Shown: one piece after another, positions 27,301 through 31,740 of the stretch | Layout of the letters: each line of letters begins with the position of its first letter | How positions within the stretch are numbered: the stretch's first letter is position 1 | Source: Clostridia bacterium | GTDB taxonomy: Bacteria; Bacillota; Clostridia; Christensenellales; UBA1242 | Length of the DNA: 47,916 nt | Direction: 5' to 3' | Assembly: GCA_017938505.1 (NCBI GenBank) | Contig: JAGBBH010000028.1 | Coordinates: 1 to 47,916, forward strand | The notes under the pieces: generated by a model | Told to the model about the DNA's origin: nothing | The model's input: only the letters and a program-made list of their open reading frames with translations | The model's database searches: none | Translations under genes and position numbers: made by a program

Positions 27301-27816
27301 ATGAATAGTTCCAGAAGAAGCCGTATAATTTATGTCGCACCCTCTAATGTGCAAATCAACAACCCTTCCACCAGAAACTTTTCCAAAGAAACCATTGTCT
27401 TTGCTTTTGTTAGACGAAATTGACAAATTATAAATGCAATGTCCTTGTCCATAAAAATTTCCATTAAACGAAACCGAGTTCATTGCAATAGGAGACCAAT
27501 CATAACCATTCAAATTTATGTCCGTTTCAAGATAAACATTTTTGCCCGAAAAAGAAGCAGCCCCATTTGCCCTGTTTGTCATTTGAGCAAAATAAGACAA
27601 CCCCTTCGCACTTCGAATGTAGAAATTTGAATCTGAAGCAATGTCGCCATAAAAATCTTTGTTCGTTACACTTGTCGCATAAGTTCCGTCCCAGACACTC
27701 GCATCAACGCTTTGCGCATAGGCGACCTTATCTTGAGACACCTTTATGCTTGGCAGGAAAGAAACCACACCAAACACAAAAGCAATCAATCCGAACAAAA
27801 ATGTTTTTTTCTTCAT
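9307..27816 (-). CDS. Giant 6169-residue modular surface protein with C-terminal membrane anchor
   Basis: One uninterrupted frame of 18.5 kb. A signal peptide ends at AYA (32-34). Residues about 70-360 contain GLUG-like segments (GGLVGASNGG, AGGLVGYVNGA), and a second GLUG-type block starts at GSGTVDNPYLI (489-499). InlB-like and Ig-like modules fill about 800-2900. A YDG/MBG-type array spans about 3020-4290, and InlB B-repeat-like modules (for example RTGYTFGGWY near 4690) fill 4290-5950. A third GLUG-type block with GKGTAKDPYLIETAEDL is at 6024-6040. The end is a hydrophobic helix (about 6132-6157) and the basic tail RRKRRRSALSVK. No LPXTG motif precedes the helix, so I infer membrane rather than sortase anchoring. 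A helix-rich island (about 2195-2300) interrupts the beta modules. A promoter and AGGAGA ribosome binding site precede it. Families are known in adhesins; ligand unknown. Confidence 0.9.
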   Translation of the reverse strand: MKKKTFLFGLIAFVFGVVSFLPSIKVSQDKVAYAQSVDASVWDGTYATSVTNKDFYGDIASDSNFYIRSAKGLSYFAQMTNRANGAASFSGKNVYLETDINLNGYDWSPIAMNSVSFNGNFYGQGHCIYNLSISSNKSKDNGFFGKVSGGRVVDLHIRGCDINYTASSGTIHSTGVLAGNVKNASIEDCSVEGKISLSGSGSGVDAVGIGGVVGTADNTTLRRLLSNVEIDFSNGYDNFVGGIAGASYGGTSFEECAVIANEMNVTSTVSRIHLGGLVGASNGGAIRNCYSIANLVAEADTAFVGGLIGESAFTMIEGASTTRATTITTSYNAGNISFGDEEVLYAGGLVGYVNGARTTFADVYALGSVEGATSAVQEYESSYIYKSHLYNLAPSGSVQGKVFYDRGASLYTESPTSTYESVYKFRTMAQSRGLYAHNKYISAFGVWDFDNVWAISASLNGSFPYLKNAFNNANADNGVDYSYSDSLEGSGTVDNPYLIRTAGDLGWLSFNYSSSMAGKYYSLQNDIDLTGRTWKPIGDSEANPFEGVFDGNGFTIGGITCSLLEKFNYHGLFGITKNAVIKNLVVGQMYLINSATAYNRTGALVGTVGENTYIINCRDEDDQISAIGGMVNSAKPLYVFYGKLNANANGGVENSTVVDFETGKVSNVVYGYDITLNTNGGAVYDDGGDIYKGEYHLLMLQSTKSITLPQTSSSRVIDTSFAKNESIGVSSDITISWLPKTSDYYGETDVIIKRGSRLLCYRYNNAVQDLVGETIDFSKDILKGINAVYIEGSGSLDDYIQIKVIYNEYEFDKFETEYQAYSGNSLWQLDGANRVYVTYYYEYDSFIGENPDIFRTPRYLDGEMIYLRDGNFEVAGIYYEYSNGVFSKPISAGEFANKNKVLYADWDDTEKQYSYKIKLQKTEEQFAKDFKFEDAIESVSLKYYRENVLQKTIVRNYENLTISQDDSVAYAEFEFDTSFSVKAGDYLQVDYVLKTGYCFSETESVEFVCLENEADFNFGSYIFDATMIEEDKADRKALSKNKFVHLVGDFELRIRLAREFNSVPTTVGPGIYFGLAPMLDDFDDVYVMRNGIEPMSLSALNGDFILRQTAVDEAKSNKIYVGYDFYNNAMISSSIVQDKMNATVELNTSEYLVNGNQVRVVYHYNSKSDLYFVYEQDVDTYVVTLYQTDSSWNKIAHLVAYDTMGTLSSGQARVYAYTNSTFATIFATQDVSQLKFKNVKPVSSSLNGEFEYFNLSGNNPDANGITPDTKGIMKFIALTNFDSLPTTGTENPEIFIQSEYTTIVFALKLVDKDGNDIYGIPVKKLPKLSFVNGNTYDIDTTLTTGFSFEIKASDYYKFKYDTKLVWAPKADFNIRIKVNHIESNDPNVVEDLTNNIESGSFFTSTSVITPAQNEALTVGVKRDTYTITLAENDLKKMLPGYYTISLCCTDIFYNIDYSTKFVQYGKIDEFVSSANKNKFVEENSKVTATVTVNGAGYVSKSSTIKFEDEIVINTQLGDNYGYEFYDWYVEGYNYSGFTTDVFRDAGQRQQFDFIDRYTVTGQSEENERYRITLYAVYQRKSLSIQMDSSIYVLDWNGEIGTNILYTASSLLVGDNVTLAGKDNKIAVEGRVDFDYSTLTETDSLLDDLKMIKSAKGNSASFYLAGYRLFDGEGRQVEVEGALVEVLSASKFTDNIDLYDVMKTLLETNAEIGVLSAYYLQPVFRQKFANIYLHSGTGIGNVYGDGLNGQVFDKDGTETTNAVVKLSSQFSLNSIYLNDTFSGLIDGTAKIFNPEEVYATRKGYELPYNDFWTNGEKTLNGSNLYLDYNFFETESQESEETSVDLHLYRLWTPNTYTITFNANGGEFLGQYIKDTFSISIVYDSVLGESPAPNITVGASGEEYVVPDSSRLMRIGYGLASWQYDLVDVFDKRGVRKVSNALFDANGRFVFAGDVEVFATWEEITDYVLHIYLNNAEKINGETILEADRKGKVLTYYMTYGFNFNQLRDEEDNDVRIDDLTPTRKGFEFVGFYAFNETNEQKIVGETIFNLDVLTCNISATPVLKLYAKWTYISDSVELDLNSTDFGEQTYNATAHTLYLATKFASENIASKNGINITANETDMSLALSEIETAKFEWLLSSSDATIADGKGFSFEVRNAGTYQVVLGLSLTDEATYFNLGQLWAKTFTFNLKINKAQLTAFVDDIARLSNLQRIMKPYIKKEVQDKVSAAPAISDAVEIIKESENLSNALSNLEVYNFIMTKYYLLSHTNVGEEHLTYKKWTYSDFTTYVSENEEEYEEIIEKTTLFTYYDVTKDEAKIDLSSFYKVSANVNSPTVDNALIATEASAHSVKIVDLAKYFMPLKSYETRIYLTSSTNALGNYEYLVDEEEKPYLLLPQQTYMFPQIIEVENGAESMSAYFNSNVQEVKWYEDSTSIELFGKTFYLQDCEKNDQLFAINAKLYTSNAGNNTNSTNFNFVDNENGLYFDEVEVALKQKVGEGYQYSLLTEQFKLVLAEDEVYTILSIDGVAALKVYANYFTKKPGGFENELVSSDLASDLLNIVSISYENEGVSGTIRQSDTAPDGSKLIKNGVVSIDGLLIGEIKNNGTNALEFLMSAAVKEIEIATSMQVIGDDGFVRLYQWSDVEIYSIDEQADVVDSNLIIKKEDIDFNEETLTTASYYATYTDLVLVQYDYNIDKKLYKPESVETSLLKLGSSTQNDIIYPSVKGFVLSDLRAVTKFGIKDIADIFEGEDLGSGQVYTGISEVGDIFATVVLRAYWEVEDIKLVRIVGPEALKYSVHTFTGLSVGEIVSFLNKNTDIYTYAYTWLKKAEDGSYKKVKFESSETLTLASRGEASDDGDYRLEIEATVKSEFVDSLVDKTKKSSTASVDFSLKFMRYLISEVEAPTTGESTEREYNGRDQIDSWSMKITYYIYDNEKIDYSNAASVQQLYYVTTGSIFYKVYFNGTETTTMKDAGTYRIVLCVDDDVYEFAETVQDSDKEFVMTISPTTIELNTYEFALEKVFNSPDPELKSYVTCASQNFAVRFSREAGEAVGEYALYFADVVADVKENFIFTHNGVVLYENGVLTEAGNSTRVGTFTITAGGRLILSYDTAKNPAITEVDFEEAGYTLNLTEDFKLQIKNGAVVVKEFELQLYDDLQDEYVEFAAVDTQLKNALTELTVSWYSSELLSNARNCGTYSYAFQASVALKEYYSAVEMKEGFEFRIKPITIDVDELNLDKDYDGKTIGYFMQDGTQLESLAGYSGVYVKAEYTSAHAGTNVPVRLSVGYEGEGGVLTNYVLSSTSKSAKISKLKATMTLSLTKNSYVYGEVSVNKLADLIKPFVIEDESGKDVSDLLVSGYYTLTYKLDETVQTNANGFVYKGEDYQIEASATFQDFDMTLVLPTFDVTALTYEKTIEEGHIRISIFDQVKATYNENLSIATTGDEVVLKFVPVGIEAGQYGSANTFYDLSLQETFFANNSIIVSLATENNGLFVAASEGSVYVKVDNLDILTQTYNGDNYTISANKDTIRVETDGGFLEQSSLSYYLKDDEGNLTELSQEFEMESIAFVSGVATTTFKNSGSYRLSVVATSSSFVSVLLLDELEFVINKRQIDIDQFTIEKPYDGSSSYVINDFNEKVAANNVSIVAQFASVDVGTNVPVTLYLQGENRDNYELSSKETVGTIGGVSASIEVLKTNYVYGEFGVADAVQFKVKDANGTVAPIEYDIQLSLEGATFSGAGYLEVGTYNVKLDSAISENYTISLAPVQITVAPFEWNLELTQKGGYKVEVGSLEASQVTFKQTFLSPLFESVAIDFVREAGAEVGCYRVISGSTEDDNYLLTVSDESEGYFEVTKFSQILYVLASAETEVKENGGDSISMVYDGVTYDTLTVELVEGQYKLVISNATISTLRQEFDLNFYRYDNQTTYYYKVNVEVTNFTSTLKFLSISARDVGSYQIYANSTTSNEFEVRMGRRNSLFAYTLNITKRPIYFDSSKLLQDQADENKFYVTKTFDNKDAVFNYQNASEILTNIAESDTLKLDVSLQDGAGNIVKYCGIAYTVVAQISGESKENYDLQIATETGKDVLGYIARADLVLEVDTQRFVYGTYQDSLLRYAYSTSVDLSTYDFANREFEISLRANYALNGSDFSPSGHLKVGEYDMYLTFSSDDFDIATYIVDGGASATLTAKVFVDAKTLTLQEKEIPLDDVFTKIYDGTNRIDILNADSTKKFDIEGVEAGDAVEISQANYTSEYVGHSIKVDFLLSGVDSSNYVVESWLYGVINPIVINLEFVHNAGGATTTTNVVANGLVELSQLSYPFMSTAYLTANSLSAQTSSTKNFPSAVTGYSGYTFLYWTMEFEGIAEGSAKYTFLTSAIAKYGITYTYEADKFSLRVGNDKTTVQLLNSLVGEDTGNLFGYHYKSGNPITFTFKANWDANIYTISVDITDKDGVSSTYGKIVLDNDDGDDSNNIELSKKGSINIGHSSPVVVKATANDHYHFLGFYLADGTLLYGDGREPGITVTQANGEYVLKIESVTQNYDIDARFDIQAVNIKFDLKGTNAAINSTDFIRDVFENVYEWKTNYDLLDGKNLSNLATIERLGFEVVSIAVSGDDAVNQTVLAEDFETTDISDLVDSATEKEITITLTPNFDAVGVGVILNYGYDSKIAELVVPFNSSYDSAEGWEENPIRTGYTFGGWYNETGAKVTGSDILTSAETQILTAIWTKNSYKLSLIVKNADIVDCSYMFVLTDIEGGKHYSADAVEFETEISFTVVAYEGYEISAAWNENFAVVINEDKTADITFTMPAQDLEYSLPILVKGNVVTVEGENISVVQAFEVDGEDEDELTVVEGSFEVRTEKKLKLKITPSVGYSILEEFEISNKSELTIKTSYEDNVLVVVIEGIKKETHIVFASKENKNNITLSFSDASLVEFIEVGGLIYSNVGTLAPFEVQTNSTMEAYIKFVHGFMLSDATSAEYTVEKEHITDGTYAGYYKVTISGILTDGDVLISIEHAKYTLTMIALSYDEDKNLVDISANKAFANGKEETTENFDTVVKLTYINDQLYSFAGWSKDGLTIFSTDKTIDYQITKNETVYAIFSKFKFNINLKTYNYYTLNNEYGEPSLIKPVYQLLTTGRYFDGTKEINSLELYFGSNKEIKFKVPNGYVYRGLGYNDNGTFIYLNTEEKIGQEVFITISTLDLNMDNANVDIFVVVRALKASLSFQTEIDIDGVREPDLDVGYIELVGQTQNKVNEYGYLAGTRVHYSSDSFVSGKLLSNKKFTIEAYTGEVFFIKVMLEREGYKFLRFECDNAKVMFTQIIYKDGYYIYEVSHFSGADEPMTVKALFRPHLNSISVAFEDEGTIVEGGAFKYATDNINSHKVWSSGTEYSQILVSAYTDSTFEVVAYIGIGYTIDPGNLQIVDDSKLIIENSLSFESLSVVETGYCGRLRFRLEGYLGSHSIRIAVKPRTYTVHLQDGQNILATIKNVRYGELLDLSRYNYERGNIEVFDERIVLSGDKLAVDIEKELHNFEGYFTYENGAGVRYINSEGISLSGWRESGYVLNPFTSKYEKHENAQINEQTGEVSVSLFIYWSYLKTRISFEFVPGISTNYTAQDMVQGVDFSNSWFYATSPHYIEVSFNTYIHIVAPEIGGYKFYKFVISQKNSEGIWLSDVIAYSSDIPWSTNEYDRIVECKVQIVYFAKVDVSVFGGEGGYVIEQLNSDTQAKILLKEFYVDTSKSFTITAKAAEGYEFFRWINNANGQTSYNASYTTQTDVRISLVLTLQGLKVTLDFTDYETKFGQILNMQAKSQDNSIVDFRLGAFSGTTFIKLLPTINKDNPPAGKRAIRVGDVLTFAVSIEYGFGATWKNRRDVEYKEYSGELYYFTLTVKPSDAGKVVKIWPIFTADALSIYIARDFAKDQISEIAVDQNSVDLAGYTTYNGAITDFVSSDYKVNVTIPIVVSARYEVSQVIVRNYEKYFQGKDNFLTEANEIFLSKEFLAENDIVGTVQVEIKFKRKLWEENKFASYALVGKGTAKDPYLIETAEDLAFMMKKINSGARDNFGNLYSEAYYLLMTDLQLTEQFWTPIGTEASKFNGTFNFNNYEISGIYNAFFYDTISFKGLFGIVGAQGKIILSITSLWYLYLIGGLVGILVIAFTTIVLIAVRRKRRRSALSVK
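9970..14950 (-). repeat. InlB B-repeat-like module array in giant protein 1
   Basis: Residues about 4290-5950 of the 6169-residue protein contain repeated strand-turn units with a G-Y/F-x-F-x-G/x-W/F core, such as GYTFLYW, GYTFGGWY, YHFLGFY, YSFAGW and GYEFFRW. They resemble Listeria-Bacteroides/InlB B repeats of the beta-grasp type, which act as spacers or ligand-binding stalks. The copies are strongly diverged and no repeat is evident at the nucleotide level. Confidence 0.65.
14950..18760 (-). repeat. YDG/MBG-type repeat array with ~198-residue period in giant protein 1
   Basis: Boxes related to K-x-Y-D-G occur near residues 3021 (KVFNSP), 3240 (KDYDGKT), 3432 (ATYNEN), 3622 (KPYDGSS), 3801 (KQTFLSP), 4011 (KTFDNKD) and 4210 (KIYDGTN), intervals of about 219, 192, 190, 179, 210 and 199. 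A second box, VYGE or VYGT, follows in alternate units near 3324, 3695 and 4100. Linkers with KR/KP-x-I (FRIKPITI, VINKRQI, ITKRPI) precede the boxes at 3240, 3622 and 4011. The array thus alternates two unit types in a roughly 385-residue higher-order repeat. Confidence 0.65.
26016..27606 (-). repeat. N-terminal GLUG-type repeats of giant protein 1
   Basis: Residues about 70-600 hold short segments built on G-G-L-V-G or A-G-G-L-V-G followed by a beta strand and N/E-C (for example LGGLVGASNGGAIRNCYSIA). This is the GLUG motif pattern found in bacterial adhesins and presumed beta-helical. Because the protein is anchored at its C terminus, this block forms the free tip. Confidence 0.7.
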
Positions 27817-27855
27817 AATTTTTCTCCTAAATTTAATACATTAAATTTCAATAAT

Positions 27856-27885
27856 ATTATACAAAAAAAATTATCCAATAATCAA
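27856..27885 (-). promoter_or_regulatory. Promoter of the giant surface-protein gene 1
   Basis: On the minus strand TTGATT (27880-27885) and a perfect TATAAT (27856-27861) are spaced by 18 nt. The expected leader is about 33 nt and includes AGGAGA just before the ATG at 27816. AT-rich sequence upstream could provide UP-element contacts. Confidence 0.7.
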
Positions 27886-27898
27886 GAGAAATCTCAAA

Positions 27899-27918
27899 AT
27901 TAAATTATATAATTTAAT
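27899..27918. repeat. 20-bp perfect AT palindrome upstream of the giant-gene promoter
   Basis: The two 10-nt halves ATTAAATTAT and ATAATTTAAT form a perfect inverted repeat beginning about 14 nt upstream of the -35 box. It could be a dimeric regulator operator, an UP element, or chance in AT-rich DNA. Confidence 0.4.
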
Positions 27919-28054
27919 ATATATATTTTTTCGATTTTTACGCATAGAGAGGCATTTTTGTCTTTATTAATTTTGCAGAAAAAGCAACCACAATTAAATT
28001 AAACAAATTATTCAATAAAAAATAATTTAAAATTGCAAAAAACATAAAAAATTA

Positions 28055-28092
28055 ATGAAAAAATGCATATTTTTTCAAAAAAATATGCATTT
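28055..28092 (-). terminator. Terminator of the dnaB-gltX operon
   Basis: A long AT-only-centred inverted repeat, with ATGCATATTTTTT on the left (from about 28063) and AAAAAATATGCAT on the right (to 28090), is flanked by A- and T-runs on both sides. It lies about 40 nt beyond the gltX stop and should terminate leftward transcription; its symmetry would allow function in both directions. Confidence 0.7.
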
Positions 28093-28132
28093 TTTGTTCA
28101 TTTTTAAAATCTTTCATTTTTTTAATTTGCCA

Positions 28133-29764
28133 TTATACCAAATCAGAAAGTCTTTCAAGAGTTTCTTTTTCACCAAGCAAAGTCATAATTTCATACAAAT
28201 CTGGAGAATTTTTATGACCCGTAATGGCAATTCTGATAAATTCGCAAACTTTTGCGACATTTCCTTTAAACTTTTCAGGGTTTGCTTTGAATTCTTTATT
28301 GTCTGTTGCATAACCAAGTTCTGCAGACATTTTCTTAATATTCTCAAACCAAACATCTTTTGACGCCAAATTTAACCATTTTTTGTAGTTTTTTAACACT
28401 TCTTCAAAGTTTTTTCTTTCATTTTCATCAATTTCAAAACTTTTTGGTTTTCCAAACATATAGTCAAATAAGTCAAAAACCATACTCCATTTATAAATAT
28501 CTTTTCGTGGTTTTGGTTTTTCTCTGTCAATGTTGAAAACTTTTGTAATATATTCTTTGTCCTTTTCAACATAGTCTAAATTTTCCAAAGAATTTTCTCT
28601 TGCCCATTTCACAAATTCTGCATAACATTCTTCTGCCGAATATCTTGAAATGATTTCTTTTGAAACATCATTAAGTTTAACAATGTCAAACACTGGAGTG
28701 TTTGCTGTAATGTTAAATCCATCAAACTCAAATTCATTTATGTCTGCCGTTGGATTGTTTTTTCTCCAAATTTCAAAGTTTGAGTTGATTAAATTCATCA
28801 AATATTCAACAACCGCCCTTTTGTCATAACCTTCTCTTTCAAAAAATCTCATATCCGCTTCAGGATGCTTTCTTTTTGAAATTTTGTTTTTATTTCCACT
28901 CTCATTCAATTTATAAATCAATGGAGAGTGAATATATTTTGGTTCTGGCAAATTTAATGCTGTAAAGATTTCGTGATGCAACGGATAAGAGGGCAACCAT
29001 TCTTCCCCACGAACAACAACCGTTGTCCCCATCAAGCTGTCATCAATAGGGTGAGCAAAATGATATGTTGGAAGTCCGTCAGCCTTAAGCAAAATTGCAT
29101 CTGAAGAATTTTCTTGAATTTCAACACTACCTTTTGCTCCGTCAACAAACGAAATCTTTCCAGTTCCATCTCCATTAGACTTCAAACGAACAGCAAATTG
29201 TTTTCCATTTTTCAAATTTTCTTCAATTTGCTCCATTGTCAAATTTCTGCAAGGATCTTTCTCTTCATTAATTCCAACAGAAAATTTCTTTTCTCTTTTT
29301 TCTTTAACATCATCAAGACCTTCAGTTTTTCTGCAAAAACAAGGAAAAGCCTTCCCTTCAGAAACAAGTTTCTTTGCATAAGCCTTATAAATTTCAACCC
29401 TTTCACTTTGATAATAAGGCCCATATTCACCTACAGTTACACCACCTTTGAGTTGATATTCATCTGGCATAAGACCATAGTCATTCAAAATGCCCATAAT
29501 GACCGCAGCAGCACCTGCAACCTCACGCTTTTTGTCAGTGTCTTCAATTATCAAATAGAAAACCCCGCCACTTCTTTTTGCGATGTTATAGTCAATTAAT
29601 GCTTGAAAGAATCCTCCTAGATGCATCCAACCCGTTGGGCTTGGAGAGAATCTTGTAACATAAGCACCCTCTGGCAAATCTCGCTTTGAATATTTCTTCT
29701 CAATTTCTTCAACCGTCAATTTGTTGTCTGGAAATAACATTTCCGCCAATCTTTTATAATCCAT
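28133..29764 (-). CDS. gltX: Glutamate--tRNA ligase (GluRS)
   Basis: A class I aminoacyl-tRNA synthetase that charges tRNA-Glu with glutamate. The 543-residue product has the HIGH-type signature in FSPSPTGWMHLGG (HLGG at 48-51) and the KMSKS-type loop KISKR at 294-298. C142-x-C144 and C172 lie where E. coli GluRS has its zinc-binding hairpin, but the aromatic ligand is not obvious. The catalytic core begins about 30 residues later than in E. coli GluRS, giving an unusual N-terminal extension. ATG 29764 is preceded by AGAGGT. The gene is the last cistron of an operon starting at 33357, 9 nt after the lipoprotein gene. Discrimination between tRNA-Glu and tRNA-Gln cannot be judged here. Confidence 0.93.
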   Translation of the reverse strand: MDYKRLAEMLFPDNKLTVEEIEKKYSKRDLPEGAYVTRFSPSPTGWMHLGGFFQALIDYNIAKRSGGVFYLIIEDTDKKREVAGAAAVIMGILNDYGLMPDEYQLKGGVTVGEYGPYYQSERVEIYKAYAKKLVSEGKAFPCFCRKTEGLDDVKEKREKKFSVGINEEKDPCRNLTMEQIEENLKNGKQFAVRLKSNGDGTGKISFVDGAKGSVEIQENSSDAILLKADGLPTYHFAHPIDDSLMGTTVVVRGEEWLPSYPLHHEIFTALNLPEPKYIHSPLIYKLNESGNKNKISKRKHPEADMRFFEREGYDKRAVVEYLMNLINSNFEIWRKNNPTADINEFEFDGFNITANTPVFDIVKLNDVSKEIISRYSAEECYAEFVKWARENSLENLDYVEKDKEYITKVFNIDREKPKPRKDIYKWSMVFDLFDYMFGKPKSFEIDENERKNFEEVLKNYKKWLNLASKDVWFENIKKMSAELGYATDNKEFKANPEKFKGNVAKVCEFIRIAITGHKNSPDLYEIMTLLGEKETLERLSDLV

Positions 29765-29773
29765 TTCTAACCT

Positions 29774-30883
29774 CTAATAAAGAACCCTTTCAACTTCAGC
29801 AATAAAATTTCCTGTTGAAATATCGAAAAATTGTTCCATTTTTTGCAAATTTACTTCAGCCAATGCATTTTTCTTTTTATAACTTTCCAAATCATTGTTG
29901 TGTGTTGTTTGATTTGCAAGTTCAGCAAAATCAAATCCGTCCATCGCCCTGTCAAACATTTCTTTTTCCTCAAAGAATTCTTTTACAATGGTAATAAAAT
30001 TGTAAATTGCAGAAGCATCTAATGCTTGCGTTGGGGTTGTTGTATGAACAAAACAATCTTTAAAATCATCAAATGAGTCTTCAGACATATCCATCAATGC
30101 ATCAATTCTTGATTTTGTTGGAGTTTGTGTTGTTGCACCCCAATATATTTGATTTTCAATTTTATTAATCATAAAATCACTGTAAATTGACAACATTTTA
30201 ATTGCAATATAATTTTTTAATGTGTTTGTGTTTCCAGAAGTTGCACCTTCTTCCAAAAGCACATCAAAAATTTCAATCGCATCAATAACATCAGCAATTC
30301 TCGATGCAATTTCAATGTTTGCATCAAGAAGTTCGCCATAAACTCTTTTAAATCTTCTTAAATATGCAAGAGAAGTGTTATCATTGAACGAACCTGTAAA
30401 TGTTGCAAATCTTTCAGCAATTTCATTTCTTTCTTGAACGAATTCTTCAAGAACATCAAAATATTTTTCCATACTTATATTGATAGCTTTTAAACTTTTT
30501 ACAACTTTTTTCGTGTTATTTGTGCTTTTTGCAAGGTTTAAAACATAATTTTTGTTATCCATAATATATTTGTCTGAAATCGCAAGAATAACATTATATT
30601 TTGTTTCAAGTTCCAAGTATCCACATTTTGATGAACTTCCACTTTGCTCGCCATTGATTTGAGAATCAATATGCGTGCCATAAGTAACAAGAACTTTTGT
30701 TGAAATTCCCTCCAAATTTCCTGACAAGAAAATCGTGTTGTGGTCTTGATAATATTTTTCCATTGTTTGATAGTTTGTTTCAATATCTGCCAAAGAGCCA
30801 CCATCGCAGGCCATAAGTGTAATTGGAGAAATCAAACAAAAACACGCTAGCAATATAAATGCAAAAATCTTTTTAAGTTTCAT
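29774..30883 (-). CDS. Uncharacterised helical lipoprotein, 369 residues
   Basis: The N-terminus has a basic start, a hydrophobic core and the lipobox L-M-A-C ending at C26, predicting a lipid-anchored exported protein. The mature part is rich in predicted amphipathic helices (for example YFDVLEEFVQERNEIAERF) with acidic and aromatic residues and no recognised catalytic motif. It lies 15 nt after the 276-residue exported protein, with a GAGGAGGAG ribosome binding site, and just before gltX. The two exported proteins have similar helical character and may form a complex; this is inference from adjacency. No family recognised. Confidence 0.8.
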   Translation of the reverse strand: MKLKKIFAFILLACFCLISPITLMACDGGSLADIETNYQTMEKYYQDHNTIFLSGNLEGISTKVLVTYGTHIDSQINGEQSGSSSKCGYLELETKYNVILAISDKYIMDNKNYVLNLAKSTNNTKKVVKSLKAINISMEKYFDVLEEFVQERNEIAERFATFTGSFNDNTSLAYLRRFKRVYGELLDANIEIASRIADVIDAIEIFDVLLEEGATSGNTNTLKNYIAIKMLSIYSDFMINKIENQIYWGATTQTPTKSRIDALMDMSEDSFDDFKDCFVHTTTPTQALDASAIYNFITIVKEFFEEKEMFDRAMDGFDFAELANQTTHNNDLESYKKKNALAEVNLQKMEQFFDISTGNFIAEVERVLY

Positions 30884-30898
30884 ATTTTTCTCCTCCTC

Positions 30899-31729
30899 TT
30901 AACCCAAGTTTCCTGCAAGGAATCTATTGAAAAGCACCATATCTGATTTCCAACTGTTCTTAATGTTTGACACTGTAAGTTGATAATTTGATTTATAACA
31001 ATAATCCAAAATCAATTCTTCTCCACTTGCCGTGTAATATACATTTGTAAATGAACTCATTCTTTGTGCAATTGTTGCAACTTGATCAAGTCCAGCAATC
31101 AATTCTTCAGAAAATTCATTTGACGCATCAAATACAATTTCTGTCAAACCATTATTCATAAATTGAGAATTAACACATGCCTCATAAACCTCTGTCAAAA
31201 GAGTCAATGCTTCGGCAGTCTTTGTTGTAAGAGAAACCAAATCATCTCTTACCCCTGCCCAAGTTTCAGCCTTCCAATAATCACTTCCAGATGTTAAATC
31301 TCTGTGTTGAACAATATATTCTTCTGCCTTGTCTGCAAGATTTTGACATTCAGACAAAAGGTTTTCAATTTTTTTCTTGTTCTTCTTATACTCATCTTTA
31401 AAAACCGTAAATGGCAACTGTCTGTTAAAGAAGTTTGCCTGAACAACATAGGCTTGATATGCATAACGAACATTTTTCGCTTCGTTTCTTTGTTGTGAAG
31501 TTGTCAAAACTTGTTCAACTTCAAGCAAATATTTTTGAATGTCTTTATACTCGCAATCGTTCTTTTCTTGATAATCATCAGTTGACAAATATCCTCTTTC
31601 AATGTAGCTATTTAAACTGAGTGCCAATTTTTGCGTTGAAGGCGTTTTAAACAAATTGATAAACACAACAGCAAGCACAGCAGCAACAACTACCAATATG
31701 AAAACCCAAAAATAGACTTTTCTTTTCAT
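30899..31729 (-). CDS. Uncharacterised membrane-anchored extracytoplasmic protein, 276 residues
   Basis: A short basic N-terminus (MKRK) precedes a single hydrophobic segment at about 5-27, with no lipobox and no good signal peptidase site, so I infer an N-terminal membrane anchor with the bulk outside. The rest appears alpha-helical, with stretches such as KKKIENLLSECQNLADKAEEY that could form coiled coils. It sits 11 nt after dnaB with an AAAGGAGA ribosome binding site, inside the dnaB-gltX operon. No family recognised. Its operon place next to DNA replication and translation genes says little about function. Confidence 0.8.
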   Translation of the reverse strand: MKRKVYFWVFILVVVAAVLAVVFINLFKTPSTQKLALSLNSYIERGYLSTDDYQEKNDCEYKDIQKYLLEVEQVLTTSQQRNEAKNVRYAYQAYVVQANFFNRQLPFTVFKDEYKKNKKKIENLLSECQNLADKAEEYIVQHRDLTSGSDYWKAETWAGVRDDLVSLTTKTAEALTLLTEVYEACVNSQFMNNGLTEIVFDASNEFSEELIAGLDQVATIAQRMSSFTNVYYTASGEELILDYCYKSNYQLTVSNIKNSWKSDMVLFNRFLAGNLG

Positions 31730-31740
31730 AATTTTCTCCT

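Larger units (their letters stand above)
27817..28060. other. AT-rich intergenic region between giant gene 1 and gltX terminator
   Basis: No gene or structured RNA is recognised. The part nearest the giant gene contains its ribosome binding site, promoter and a 20-bp palindrome. The remainder is very AT-rich sequence with short A and T runs, which could act as an UP element or simply as spacer. Confidence 0.6.

Noticed and set aside
27919..28054. Possible small RNA or riboswitch upstream of giant gene 1
   Set aside because: The sequence is low-complexity AT without a GC-bearing stem or any riboswitch core that I recognise.
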